DNA from: JTS-AC122 sp050246015
GTDB taxonomy: Bacteria; Planctomycetota; Phycisphaerae; Phycisphaerales; UBA1924
Reading direction: 5' to 3'
Length of the DNA: 64,000 bases
Assembly: GCA_050246015.1 (NCBI GenBank)
Contig: JBFWWU010000014.1
Location: forward strand, 50,146 to 114,145
The notes beneath the pieces were generated by a model, which saw only the letters and a program-made list of their open reading frames with translations, did no database searches and was not told the DNA's origin. The stretch's first letter is position 1. Each line of letters starts with the position of its first letter. Shown here piece after piece: positions 55,264-62,987 of the stretch. The translations under genes were made by a program, and so were the position numbers.

Positions 55264-55746
55264 CTAGCACAAGCAAAACTTCCAGACTCTCTGGCACATT
55301 TTTCCCGCGTTCCCTCCGCCCGTTCCAGACTCGGCTTCCGATTCGCGCCGTCCGACCGCGCGAGCAGCACGGCCGCCGGTGAAACAAAATAAGATGTCGG
55401 CATCGTCCGCGTCGAGCCGCTCAATCCGGCACGTTCCGGCCGCGAGCCGGAGCACCCGTCCCCGCTCGCCCATCTGGCCACCGTGCAACGCCGGGCCTAC
55501 GGGTCCCTGATACTCCAGGTACGCCGCTCGGTGATCGGGCAAGCGCACCGCGTCGAATCGTCGTCTCGGCGCGATTTCCCGCGCATCGTCAAGCCGCACG
55601 TCTACGCGGAACGCCACGAGCGGCGCCTCGGCCGCGGGCTGGAGCATCCAGTCGTAGTGCCACTCGCCGCTGGGCAGGTCGTGCCGCAGGAGCACCATCG
55701 GATGCACCGCACCCGTGTCGTTCAGAGTGTCGCGCCGCGTAGACAT
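55264..55746 (-). CDS. LigD 3'-phosphoesterase-like small protein
   Basis: A 160-residue protein resembling the phosphoesterase domain of bacterial DNA ligase D. VLLRHDLPSGEWHYDWMLQP near residue 18 contains the His and HYD pattern of that family, and AYLEYQGPV near residue 70 matches its EG/P turn. RGRVLRLAAGTCRI follows in the expected place. The polar C-terminus (EAESGTGGG) is unlike the family. Its start overlaps the end of the GNAT gene by 25 bases, so the two are cotranscribed. Whether the active site is complete is uncertain. Confidence 0.68.
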   Translation of the reverse strand: MSTRRDTLNDTGAVHPMVLLRHDLPSGEWHYDWMLQPAAEAPLVAFRVDVRLDDAREIAPRRRFDAVRLPDHRAAYLEYQGPVGPALHGGQMGERGRVLRLAAGTCRIERLDADDADILFCFTGGRAARAVGRRESEAESGTGGGNAGKMCQRVWKFCLC

Positions 55747-56387
55747 TCTCGCTGGCAGTCCCATTCATCGGCGATGACGCCCCACCCGAGGGTGTCTGCC
55801 CATCCGTGGCGGTCCACCCAACGATCGCGGTGCAGGTGGAGTTCCTGCCGCAGCCCGATCTTCGTCGGCACGCCGCGCGACGCCACGTTGAGCGAGCAGC
55901 ACCGGATGTGCACACGCCGAAGCGCCCACCCGCCGGCCTGCCGCGGCGTGAATGCCCAGGAAATCAGCGCTCGCACGGCCTCGGTGCATAGCCCTTGCCG
56001 CGCCCGGCTCTGCCGGATCCAGTATCCGATTTCGGCTTCATGCGCCGCGTGGACGATGCGGTGCAGCCCGGTGCCCCCGACCGGCTCGCCCGTGGCGCGG
56101 TCCACGATCGCCAGGACGACGTTGTCACGCCTGGGATCCTCACTCTCGCGCTCGCGGCGCATGTTCTCGATCGAATAGATCGTCTGGGCGATCGTGAGGT
56201 GCTCCTTGGGCGCCCAGGGCAGCCAGGGCTTGAGATACTCCCGGCTACGGGAAACCGCCTCGAACAGCCCCGGGGCGTCCTCATCACGCCAGTAGCGCAG
56301 CACCAGCCGCGCCGTCTCACGCCGGTCAGGCAGCGGGTCCGGCATGCACCAGGGTTCCGGCGGCGTCAAAACTTTGTTCACACTCAT
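55722..56387 (-). CDS. GNAT N-acetyltransferase, RimJ/RimL-like
   Basis: A 221-residue acetyl-CoA-dependent transferase. TARLVLRYWRDEDAPGLFEA is the typical RimJ/L start near residue 25. SREYLKPWLPWAP and GGTGLHRIVHAAHEAEIGYW follow, and RARQGLCTEAVRALISWAF near residue 130 is the acetyl-CoA-binding segment (Q/RxxGxxxE). GGAGGGG precedes the ATG at 56387. It should acetylate ribosomal protein N-termini or small molecules. It overlaps the following LigD-like gene by 25 bases. Confidence 0.88.
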   Translation of the reverse strand: MSVNKVLTPPEPWCMPDPLPDRRETARLVLRYWRDEDAPGLFEAVSRSREYLKPWLPWAPKEHLTIAQTIYSIENMRRERESEDPRRDNVVLAIVDRATGEPVGGTGLHRIVHAAHEAEIGYWIRQSRARQGLCTEAVRALISWAFTPRQAGGWALRRVHIRCCSLNVASRGVPTKIGLRQELHLHRDRWVDRHGWADTLGWGVIADEWDCQRECLRGATL

Positions 56388-56535
56388 GTTCCCCTCCATT
56401 CCATAGGTTGTTGCCACCATCGTAACCCGCGCGGTTCTCGTGAGCGTCTGAGCCGCCGTGCGCAAGCACGCGGTCTTGGGAGATGTCCGAACCGCGCGCG
56501 CCGACCCCCACCGGTTGAGCGGTAGTCAGCCTGGC

Positions 56536-57786
56536 TTACTTCACCTGCCGCGCCTTGACATGTCGCGAGATTAGCAGCGACGCCGCCGCATCGCACGCCT
56601 TGGCCGCTTCGTCGCCCCCCTTGTTGCACATGACCAGCACGGCGAAGTTTTGTTCGGGCGCCAGCCACGCGACGCAGTACCACATCGTGTTCGATCCGCT
56701 GTGCGTGAGCACGCGCCCGGTGTCCCCGACCTTGCTCCCCTTGGCCCACGGCCTCGTCGTGACGCCCCACCCCATCGCGTACTTGGCATCATCGGCCGCT
56801 TCGTACGGCGTGTGCAACTTGGTGAACGTTTCGCTGCTGAGCCCAAGCCGCGGCGCTGCGTCGATCGCTTCGCCGCGCAGCATGGCTGCGCCGTTGAGAT
56901 GCACCCGGATGTACCTTGCCCAGTCTTCGATGGAGCATCGCACGGTGCCGGCCGGTCCGATGGCGCCGGGGTTATCCGAGTTGCGCGAGCGCTGCCCGCC
57001 AAGACCCGCGGTTCCCGGGGGACCCGGGAGGACCGCCGTGCCGTCGGCCGTATGCCCCACGGGCTGCGCCGGATCACCCATGTGCTCCGGGTCGGCGCAT
57101 TCCCCTGGCGCTCCGAACCCGGCGCTGGTCATTCCAAGGGGCGCAAACAGTTTCTCGCGGATCAATGTCTCCCAGGTCGTCTCCATTTCCCGCTCCGCGA
57201 TGGCGCCGGCGAGCGCGAACCCCGCGTTAGAGTAGATGAACTTCTCTCCCGGCTTGGCCAGCGGCGCCCGAGCGAGGAGTTCCGTCGCCAGGGTCGCCCG
57301 CTGAGCCTTTGCATCACCGTCGTGCGTCCACAGTTTCGGCCACAGACCGCCCGCCGAGAGGTCCGTCGGCGCGCCCGACCGATTCGTCACGAGGTGCTCC
57401 AGGGTCGCGGACTTCCAACCATCATCCATCGCGGCGAGTTCGGGAAACGCCTCGGGCAGGGTCAGCGACCATCGCAGTTTCCCCTCCTGCACGAGCATTC
57501 CGATCAGCGTTCCCGTCATCGACTTGGTGCACGACCCGATGTGCCATTCATCACGAGTTGTCACGGGCGTGTGGTTCCCGGCCATGCGCACGCCCGCGGC
57601 TCCGATCGCCGAGATTTTCTCGCCGGTCGTGACGGCGACCGCCATGCCGGGCACGCCGTGTTTGGCGATGACGGGTTCGATGAGCGCGGAGACGTCGTCG
57701 GGAGCGTCCGGGGGTGTCTGCGCCGACGAGAACCGGGCCGCGACCAAGAGGCACGCCGCCGCGATGATTGTTCCGAGCATCCTCAT
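56536..57786 (-). CDS. Exported serine hydrolase of the beta-lactamase fold
   Basis: A 416-residue class C beta-lactamase/esterase-type protein. A signal peptide runs to about residue 22 (ending FSSAQ). The SxxK motif is in HIGSCTKSMTG near residue 85, the YxN motif in KFIYSNAGFALAG near 185, and a HSG triad (in VLTHSGSNTMW near 370) takes the KTG position. GGGAGG precedes the ATG at 57786. Members act as penicillin-binding proteins, esterases or peptidases; no specific substrate can be assigned. It is 36 bases upstream of the obg stop region and transcribed in the same direction as obg. Confidence 0.9.
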   Translation of the reverse strand: MRMLGTIIAAACLLVAARFSSAQTPPDAPDDVSALIEPVIAKHGVPGMAVAVTTGEKISAIGAAGVRMAGNHTPVTTRDEWHIGSCTKSMTGTLIGMLVQEGKLRWSLTLPEAFPELAAMDDGWKSATLEHLVTNRSGAPTDLSAGGLWPKLWTHDGDAKAQRATLATELLARAPLAKPGEKFIYSNAGFALAGAIAEREMETTWETLIREKLFAPLGMTSAGFGAPGECADPEHMGDPAQPVGHTADGTAVLPGPPGTAGLGGQRSRNSDNPGAIGPAGTVRCSIEDWARYIRVHLNGAAMLRGEAIDAAPRLGLSSETFTKLHTPYEAADDAKYAMGWGVTTRPWAKGSKVGDTGRVLTHSGSNTMWYCVAWLAPEQNFAVLVMCNKGGDEAAKACDAAASLLISRHVKARQVK

Positions 57787-57822
57787 GTCTACCTCCCACG
57801 AGCGCCCCTCGCCGGGTCTGTC

Positions 57823-58917
57823 TCACGGCCGGGCCGCGGCGTTCCCCTCGGTGCCCGTATGTGCCCCGGCCCCAACGCCCTTCCAGGCCTCGACCCCGCC
57901 CGACGGATTCAGCAGTCTCCACAGATGTTCGAGCAGGCCGCCGGGGCCGGTGGTCCCTTCCCGCGTCGCGGCCGAGATCGCCAGCACGTCGTCGCCGCGG
58001 CCGAGTTTGAGGTCGGCTCGCAGTTTCGAGACCGCCGCCTTTCGTTCTTCGTCCGTCGGCAACAGGTCGAGTTTGTTGAGCACGATGACCTCGGGCTTCT
58101 CGGCCAGCAGCGGCGAGTACGCCGCCAGTTCTTCGCGGATCATCCGGTAGTTCGACGCGGGATCGGAGCCGTCGGACGGGGCGGCGTCCAGGAGATGCAC
58201 CAGCACGCGTGTGCGCTCGATGTGCCGCAGGAACTCGTGCCCGAGCCCCGCTCCACCTGACGCGCCCTCGATCAGGCCGGGGATGTCGGCCAGCACGAGC
58301 CGCCGCGACGGATCGATCTGCGCGATGCCAAGTTGCGGCGTCAGTGTAGTGAAGGGGTAATCGGCGATCTTGGGCGTCGCGGCGGTGACCGATGCCAGCA
58401 GCGTCGATTTCCCGGCATTGGGCTTGCCGACGATTCCGACGTCGGCGATGAGTTTCAGTTCCAGCCGCACTTCACGCACCTGCCCGGGGTAGCCGGGGGA
58501 GGCGGTCTTGGGCGCCTGGTTGGTGGGGGACTTGAAATGCTCGTTTCCGAATCCGCCGCGGCCTCCCTTGGCGACGACGTACCGCTCTTGCGGCTTGAGG
58601 TCGTGCAAGAGTTCGCTCGTCGAGTTGTCGTACACGAGGGTCCCGGCCGGGACGCGGATGACCAGGTGCCTGGCGTTCAGCCCGTGCTGCTGCTTGGCCC
58701 GTCCCGGCTCGCCCTTGGGCGCCTCCCAGTTCGGCCGGCCTTTGAAATCGAGCAGCGTGTTGACATTGTCATCGGCGGCGAGGATGACATCCCCGCCGTT
58801 GCCCCCGTCGCCCCCGTCCGGGCCGCCCTTGGGAATGTACTTCTCCCGCCGGAAAGAGACGTGGCCCGAGCCCCCGTCGCCGGCTCGGACGGTGATGATG
58901 GCGTGATCGATGAACAT
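57823..58917 (-). CDS. obg: GTPase Obg/CgtA
   Basis: A 364-residue Obg GTPase involved in ribosome maturation and the stringent response. The N-terminal glycine-rich Obg fold (FRREKYIPKGGPDGGDGGNG) is at residues 23-42. The G domain has GKPNAGKSTLLASVTAA near 167 (G1), DIPGLIEGASGGAGLGHEFL (G3) and VLNKLDLL (G4). The C-terminal extension found in some homologues is reduced to a short polar tail. rplU and rpmA, which often precede obg, are absent. The promoter must lie in the 523 bases that also carry the second palindromic element. Confidence 0.96.
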   Translation of the reverse strand: MFIDHAIITVRAGDGGSGHVSFRREKYIPKGGPDGGDGGNGGDVILAADDNVNTLLDFKGRPNWEAPKGEPGRAKQQHGLNARHLVIRVPAGTLVYDNSTSELLHDLKPQERYVVAKGGRGGFGNEHFKSPTNQAPKTASPGYPGQVREVRLELKLIADVGIVGKPNAGKSTLLASVTAATPKIADYPFTTLTPQLGIAQIDPSRRLVLADIPGLIEGASGGAGLGHEFLRHIERTRVLVHLLDAAPSDGSDPASNYRMIREELAAYSPLLAEKPEVIVLNKLDLLPTDEERKAAVSKLRADLKLGRGDDVLAISAATREGTTGPGGLLEHLWRLLNPSGGVEAWKGVGAGAHTGTEGNAAARP

Positions 58918-58973
58918 GAGAGCCGGGAGTGTAGGTCAGAGGGGACTTCTGGATGCGGGAGGAATTGGCCGGG

Positions 58974-59130
58974 GTGTGACCATCTGTTTTTCTGAGCCGG
59001 ATCGCGCACGCGGTCGGTGGGAGCGTTCGGCGGTCCGGCGCGATCGAATGATGGCGTCGGCCGAGACACGACGCTCCCCCTCCCCGCCGGCTCGCGCCGG
59101 GCGGCTCAGATGAAAATAGCATGGTCACAC
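58974..59130. mobile_element. Palindromic MITE-like element, copy B
   Basis: A 157-bp element with the same ends as copy A: GTGTGACCAT at 58974-58983 and its complement at 59121-59130. Reverse-complemented, it aligns with 16107-16269 through the shared TTTTCATCTGAGCCGCC arm, the GGCGGGGAGGG block and the CACCGACCG region. Its interior pairs with itself (GGGAGCGT near 59018 with its complement near 59090), so the transcript or single strand could form one long hairpin. It lies between obg and the repeat surface-protein gene, in their divergent promoter region. It has no coding capacity. Confidence 0.75.
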
Positions 59131-59361
59131 CCATTGGCCGCCCCTTTCCCCGAAAGGTGAAAATGGGAAAGGACGTCGCGGCGAGAAGCGCGTCAACGCC
59201 GCTGGTTTGTGCAAGACGTTCGTGTATGCGACTGGCCCATAAGTCGATTAGCGTGTACATTCGATTCGAAATAGCGCGCGCGCTTATCCCTCGCGGACGC
59301 ACGTTTCGCACTGCCAGTGTCGCGATAGGCGTTGGGCCGGGTTTTGATGGGGCAATTGAAA

Positions 59362-59398
59362 GGAGTGGGAGGGGGCAGGTAGGGGGGGGGAAGGGGGC
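59362..59398 (+). repeat. G-run cluster upstream of the surface-protein gene
   Basis: The plus strand has G runs of three to nine bases separated by one to four others within 37 bases, about 43 bases before the ATG at 59441. It is the third such cluster in the window and satisfies a simple G-quadruplex pattern. It lies in the probable 5' untranslated region of the gene. Confidence 0.6.
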
Positions 59399-59440
59399 AG
59401 CGAGGTGGAGGACGGCGGGAGGGCTATCCAGAGGTGTGGC

Positions 59441-62400
59441 ATGTTTCACAATCCGCGTGTTTGTTCCCGGACGTCCGCCGTAGGCAATCTCAGCGGCAAG
59501 GCGGTTTCACGCCGCGGCCGCACACGCCAGCATGCCGCCGAGTCCTTTATGGAGATGCTTGAGCAGCGCCAACTGCTGGCGGCGGTCTCCTGGGACGGGG
59601 GCGGCGGTGACAACCTCTGGCACACTGCCGCCAACTGGAGCAACGACCTCGTGCCGACCGCCGCCGACGACGTCACCGTCGATATCGCTGCCACACCCAC
59701 GATTCTTTTCAACTCCGCGACCGGCAGCCGGAGCGTGCAGAGCCTCGTGCTCCGCGAGAATCTCACGATCTCCGGCAGTGTCGGGCTGACCGTCGGCACC
59801 ACCGCGATGATCGACGGCGGGGCCGTGCTGTCTCTGGCCGATGGACGCATCGCCGGCGGGATCTGGACCGTCCTGGACGGCTCGCTCGCGACCAACTCGA
59901 ATCCGGACAATCGACTGTCGGGCCTGACCTGGAACGGCCCGATCTCGCTCCCCGACGCCAACGACCGCATCACCTTTTCCGGAAACGTGACGATCGGCGC
60001 GGGGAACGCCGTCACGTTGTCCGGCGCCAGCGCCGAGATCGGCATGATGAACGGGACGGTGTTGAACGGCGAGATCAACTTCCCCGGTTCGACGAGCGGC
60101 CGGCGCATCGGCGCGACCAGCAGCGCCGCGACCTACACGTTCGGCCCTAGCGCCAACATCCACGGCGGGTCGTTCACCATCGGCGGGCAGTTCGGCGGGA
60201 GCGCCTGGGGGAACACCACCGTCGTGAACCAGGGCACGATCTCCGCCGACGTCGCCGGGCAGACCTGCTCGATCAATCCTGCCTCCTTCACCAACAGCGG
60301 CACGGTCACCGCGGGCCCGGGCAACGTCAGCATCGGGAACTCCACGACCTGGACCAACACCGGCACCTTCAACGTGAACGCCGGGACCGCCACGCTCGAC
60401 GGGACGTTCAACACGACCGCCGGCCGCGGAACGTGGACCCGCAGCGGCGGAACGGTCAACGTCTCCGGCACCGTCAGCAACGCCGGCAACACGTTCATCT
60501 TCGACGCCACGACCGGCGCGTGGAACCTGGCCGGCGGCACGCTGACTGGCGGCACCTTCACCGTCAACGCCGGCGGTGGCATCGGCATGGACTCCAACGC
60601 GTCCAACCGCCTCTCCTCCCTCACCTTCAACGGCACCATCGACCTCGCCGACGCCAATGACCGCCTGTCCTTCGGCGGCGGTGTCACGATCAACGGCATC
60701 ATCACCGTCTCCGGCGCCAGCGCCGAGATCGGCCTGACCAGCGGCGCCACGATCGATTCCGAGATCGTCTTCCCCGGTTCGACAAGCGGCCGGCGCATCG
60801 GCGCGACCAGCAGCGCCGCGACCTACACGTTCGGCCCTAGCGCCAACATCCACGGCGGGTCGTTCACCATCGGCGGGCAGTTCGGCGGGAGCGCCTGGGG
60901 GAACACCACCGTCGTGAACCAGGGCACGATCTCCGCCGACGTCGCCGGGCAGACCTGCTCGATCAATCCTGCCTCCTTCACCAACAGCGGCACGGTCACC
61001 GCGGGCCCGGGCAACGTCAGCATCGGGAACTCCACGACCTGGACCAACACCGGCACCTTCAACGTGAACGCCGGGACCGCCACGCTCGACGGGACGTTCA
61101 ACACGACCGCCGGCCGCGGAACGTGGACCCGCAGCGGCGGAACGGTCAACGTCTCCGGCACCGTCAGCAACGCCGGCAACACGTTCATCTTCGACGCCAC
61201 GACCGGCGCGTGGAACCTGGCCGGCGGCACGCTGACTGGCGGCACCTTCACCGTCAACGCCGGCGGTGGCATCGGCATGGACTCCAACGCGTCCAACCGC
61301 CTCTCCTCCCTCACCTTCAACGGCACCATCGACCTCGCCGACGCCAATGACCGCCTGTCCTTCGGCGGCGGTGTCACGATCAACGGCCTGCTCTCGGTCA
61401 TCGGGCAGAACGCTGAACTTGGGATGTCCAACGGCGTCGTCCTCAACTCTGAAATCGTCTTCCCCGGCACAGCCACTGGACGCCGGATCGGCGCCACCTC
61501 CAACGCCGTGATGTACGTGTTCGGCCCGGGCGCCAATATTCACGGCGGCGGATTTACCATCGGCGGGCAGTTCGGCGGGAGCGCCTGGGGGAACACCGTC
61601 GTCGTGAACCAGGGCACGATCTCCGCGGACGTCGCCGCCCAGACCCTCACGATCAACCCCATGATCTTCACCAACGCCGGCACCCTCATAGCCGGCCCCG
61701 GAAACCTGACGATCAACACCAGCGGCACCTGGTCAACCTCCATGGGCGCCGTCACCATCAACAACGTCACGTTCTCCATCGATGGCACGCTCGTCACCGC
61801 TGGCGGAATCGGCACGTGGAACCGCACCGGCGGCGCCGTCAACGTCCCCGGCACCATCGACAACGTCACCGGCACCATCGACCTGAGCGCCGGCACCGGC
61901 GAATGGGTGCTTACCGGAGGCGTCATCAGCGGCGGCACGGTCAACATCCTCTCCGGCGGCGGGCTGGCTGTGAATAGCAGCGCCGCAAACCGACTCACGA
62001 ATGTCACCGTCAACGGCGACATCTCACTCCCCGACGCGTCCGACCGGCTCTCGTTCAGCGGCTCGGTCGTCGTGAACGGCGTCATCAGCCTCACGGGCGC
62101 AAACTCTGAACTCGGACTGGCCAACGGCGCCACTCTGATCGCCGACGTGTCCATCCCCGGGAACACCGCCGGCCGCCGCATCGGCACTACAGGGTCCGCC
62201 GCCACTTATACGCTCGGCCCGGGCGCCAACATCCACGGCGGGTCGTTCACCATCGGCGGGCAGTTCGGCGGGAGCGCCTGGGGCAACACCACCGTCATCA
62301 ACCAGGGACTCATCCGCGCCGAAACCGCCGGTCTGGCCGTGTTGATCAACCCGATGTCATTCGCCAACTCCGGCACCGTCGCCGCCAACCCGGGCAACGT

Positions 62401-62929
62401 CACCATCGCTCCCACGTCGGCTACATTCACCAACGACGGAACGGTGCTCATGGCGCCGGGCTCCGTCATGACCGTCACGGGCAACTACGTCCACACCGCC
62501 GCCGCGATCTTCAGCACCCAGGTCCGTGGCATCCAGCCCACCGACATCGGGCGCATGTCAGTCTCGGGCACGGCGACGATCAGCGGCGGGACCCTCGTGG
62601 TGACGCCGGTGAACGGGTGGAACCCCACCTGCATGAACAACGTCATCCTCGATTCGACCAACGTCTTCGGACAGTTCGCGACGCAGCAGTTGCCCACCCC
62701 GCCGATGGGACTGCAATCACTGTCGGTCTACCCGGGCACGCAGGTGCGGTTCGCGATCAGCCGCATCAGCGACTACAACCGCGACGGCTTCCTCAACTCC
62801 CAGGATTTCTTTGACTTCACCACGGCCCTCTTCGCGCTTGACCCGATGGGCGATTTCAATCACGACGGCTTCATCAACAGCCAGGACTTCTTCGACTTCA
62901 TCTCCGACTTCTTCACCGCGTGCCCGTGA
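59441..62929 (+). CDS. Giant repeat surface protein with LEPR-XLL motif and dockerin
   Basis: A 1162-residue surface protein. GAGGTG lies just before the ATG at 59441. Residues about 35-48 contain LEQRQLLAA, the LEPR-XLL type N-terminal signature of planctomycete surface proteins. Four repeats of about 230 residues follow, each with a GGSFTIGGQFGGSAWGNT-type block (one copy reads GGFT) and Gly/Thr/Asn-rich strands, suggesting a beta-solenoid adhesin. Two of the repeats are nearly identical in DNA. The C-terminus has NRDGFLNSQDFFDFTTALF and NHDGFINSQDFFDFISDFF, ending in TACP. It is expected to be a cell-surface or matrix component. Confidence 0.87.
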   Translation: MFHNPRVCSRTSAVGNLSGKAVSRRGRTRQHAAESFMEMLEQRQLLAAVSWDGGGGDNLWHTAANWSNDLVPTAADDVTVDIAATPTILFNSATGSRSVQSLVLRENLTISGSVGLTVGTTAMIDGGAVLSLADGRIAGGIWTVLDGSLATNSNPDNRLSGLTWNGPISLPDANDRITFSGNVTIGAGNAVTLSGASAEIGMMNGTVLNGEINFPGSTSGRRIGATSSAATYTFGPSANIHGGSFTIGGQFGGSAWGNTTVVNQGTISADVAGQTCSINPASFTNSGTVTAGPGNVSIGNSTTWTNTGTFNVNAGTATLDGTFNTTAGRGTWTRSGGTVNVSGTVSNAGNTFIFDATTGAWNLAGGTLTGGTFTVNAGGGIGMDSNASNRLSSLTFNGTIDLADANDRLSFGGGVTINGIITVSGASAEIGLTSGATIDSEIVFPGSTSGRRIGATSSAATYTFGPSANIHGGSFTIGGQFGGSAWGNTTVVNQGTISADVAGQTCSINPASFTNSGTVTAGPGNVSIGNSTTWTNTGTFNVNAGTATLDGTFNTTAGRGTWTRSGGTVNVSGTVSNAGNTFIFDATTGAWNLAGGTLTGGTFTVNAGGGIGMDSNASNRLSSLTFNGTIDLADANDRLSFGGGVTINGLLSVIGQNAELGMSNGVVLNSEIVFPGTATGRRIGATSNAVMYVFGPGANIHGGGFTIGGQFGGSAWGNTVVVNQGTISADVAAQTLTINPMIFTNAGTLIAGPGNLTINTSGTWSTSMGAVTINNVTFSIDGTLVTAGGIGTWNRTGGAVNVPGTIDNVTGTIDLSAGTGEWVLTGGVISGGTVNILSGGGLAVNSSAANRLTNVTVNGDISLPDASDRLSFSGSVVVNGVISLTGANSELGLANGATLIADVSIPGNTAGRRIGTTGSAATYTLGPGANIHGGSFTIGGQFGGSAWGNTTVINQGLIRAETAGLAVLINPMSFANSGTVAANPGNVTIAPTSATFTNDGTVLMAPGSVMTVTGNYVHTAAAIFSTQVRGIQPTDIGRMSVSGTATISGGTLVVTPVNGWNPTCMNNVILDSTNVFGQFATQQLPTPPMGLQSLSVYPGTQVRFAISRISDYNRDGFLNSQDFFDFTTALFALDPMGDFNHDGFINSQDFFDFISDFFTACP
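60079..61387 (+). repeat. Near-perfect 690-bp tandem duplication inside the surface protein
   Basis: Bases 60079-60697 and 60769-61387 (619 bp each, period 690) are identical except for one difference that I noticed (60094 G versus 60784 A). This is one repeat unit of 230 codons copied in frame. Two more divergent units follow (the shared block recurs near 61555 and 62240). Such identity between units implies recent duplication or gene conversion. Confidence 0.92.
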
Positions 62930-62987
62930 TCATGGCCCGTCGGAACGTGCGGCTGAGTTCCATCGGATGTTCCGTTTCGCTTTCGGG

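Noticed and set aside
60079..61387. CRISPR-like or satellite repeat
   Set aside because: The unit is 690 bp, in frame and coding; there are no short repeats with spacers.
59507..61543. 678-codon minus-strand frame across the surface-protein repeats
   Set aside because: It repeats only because the underlying DNA is duplicated; composition is Gly/Ala/Val/Asp-rich and no start signal was seen.
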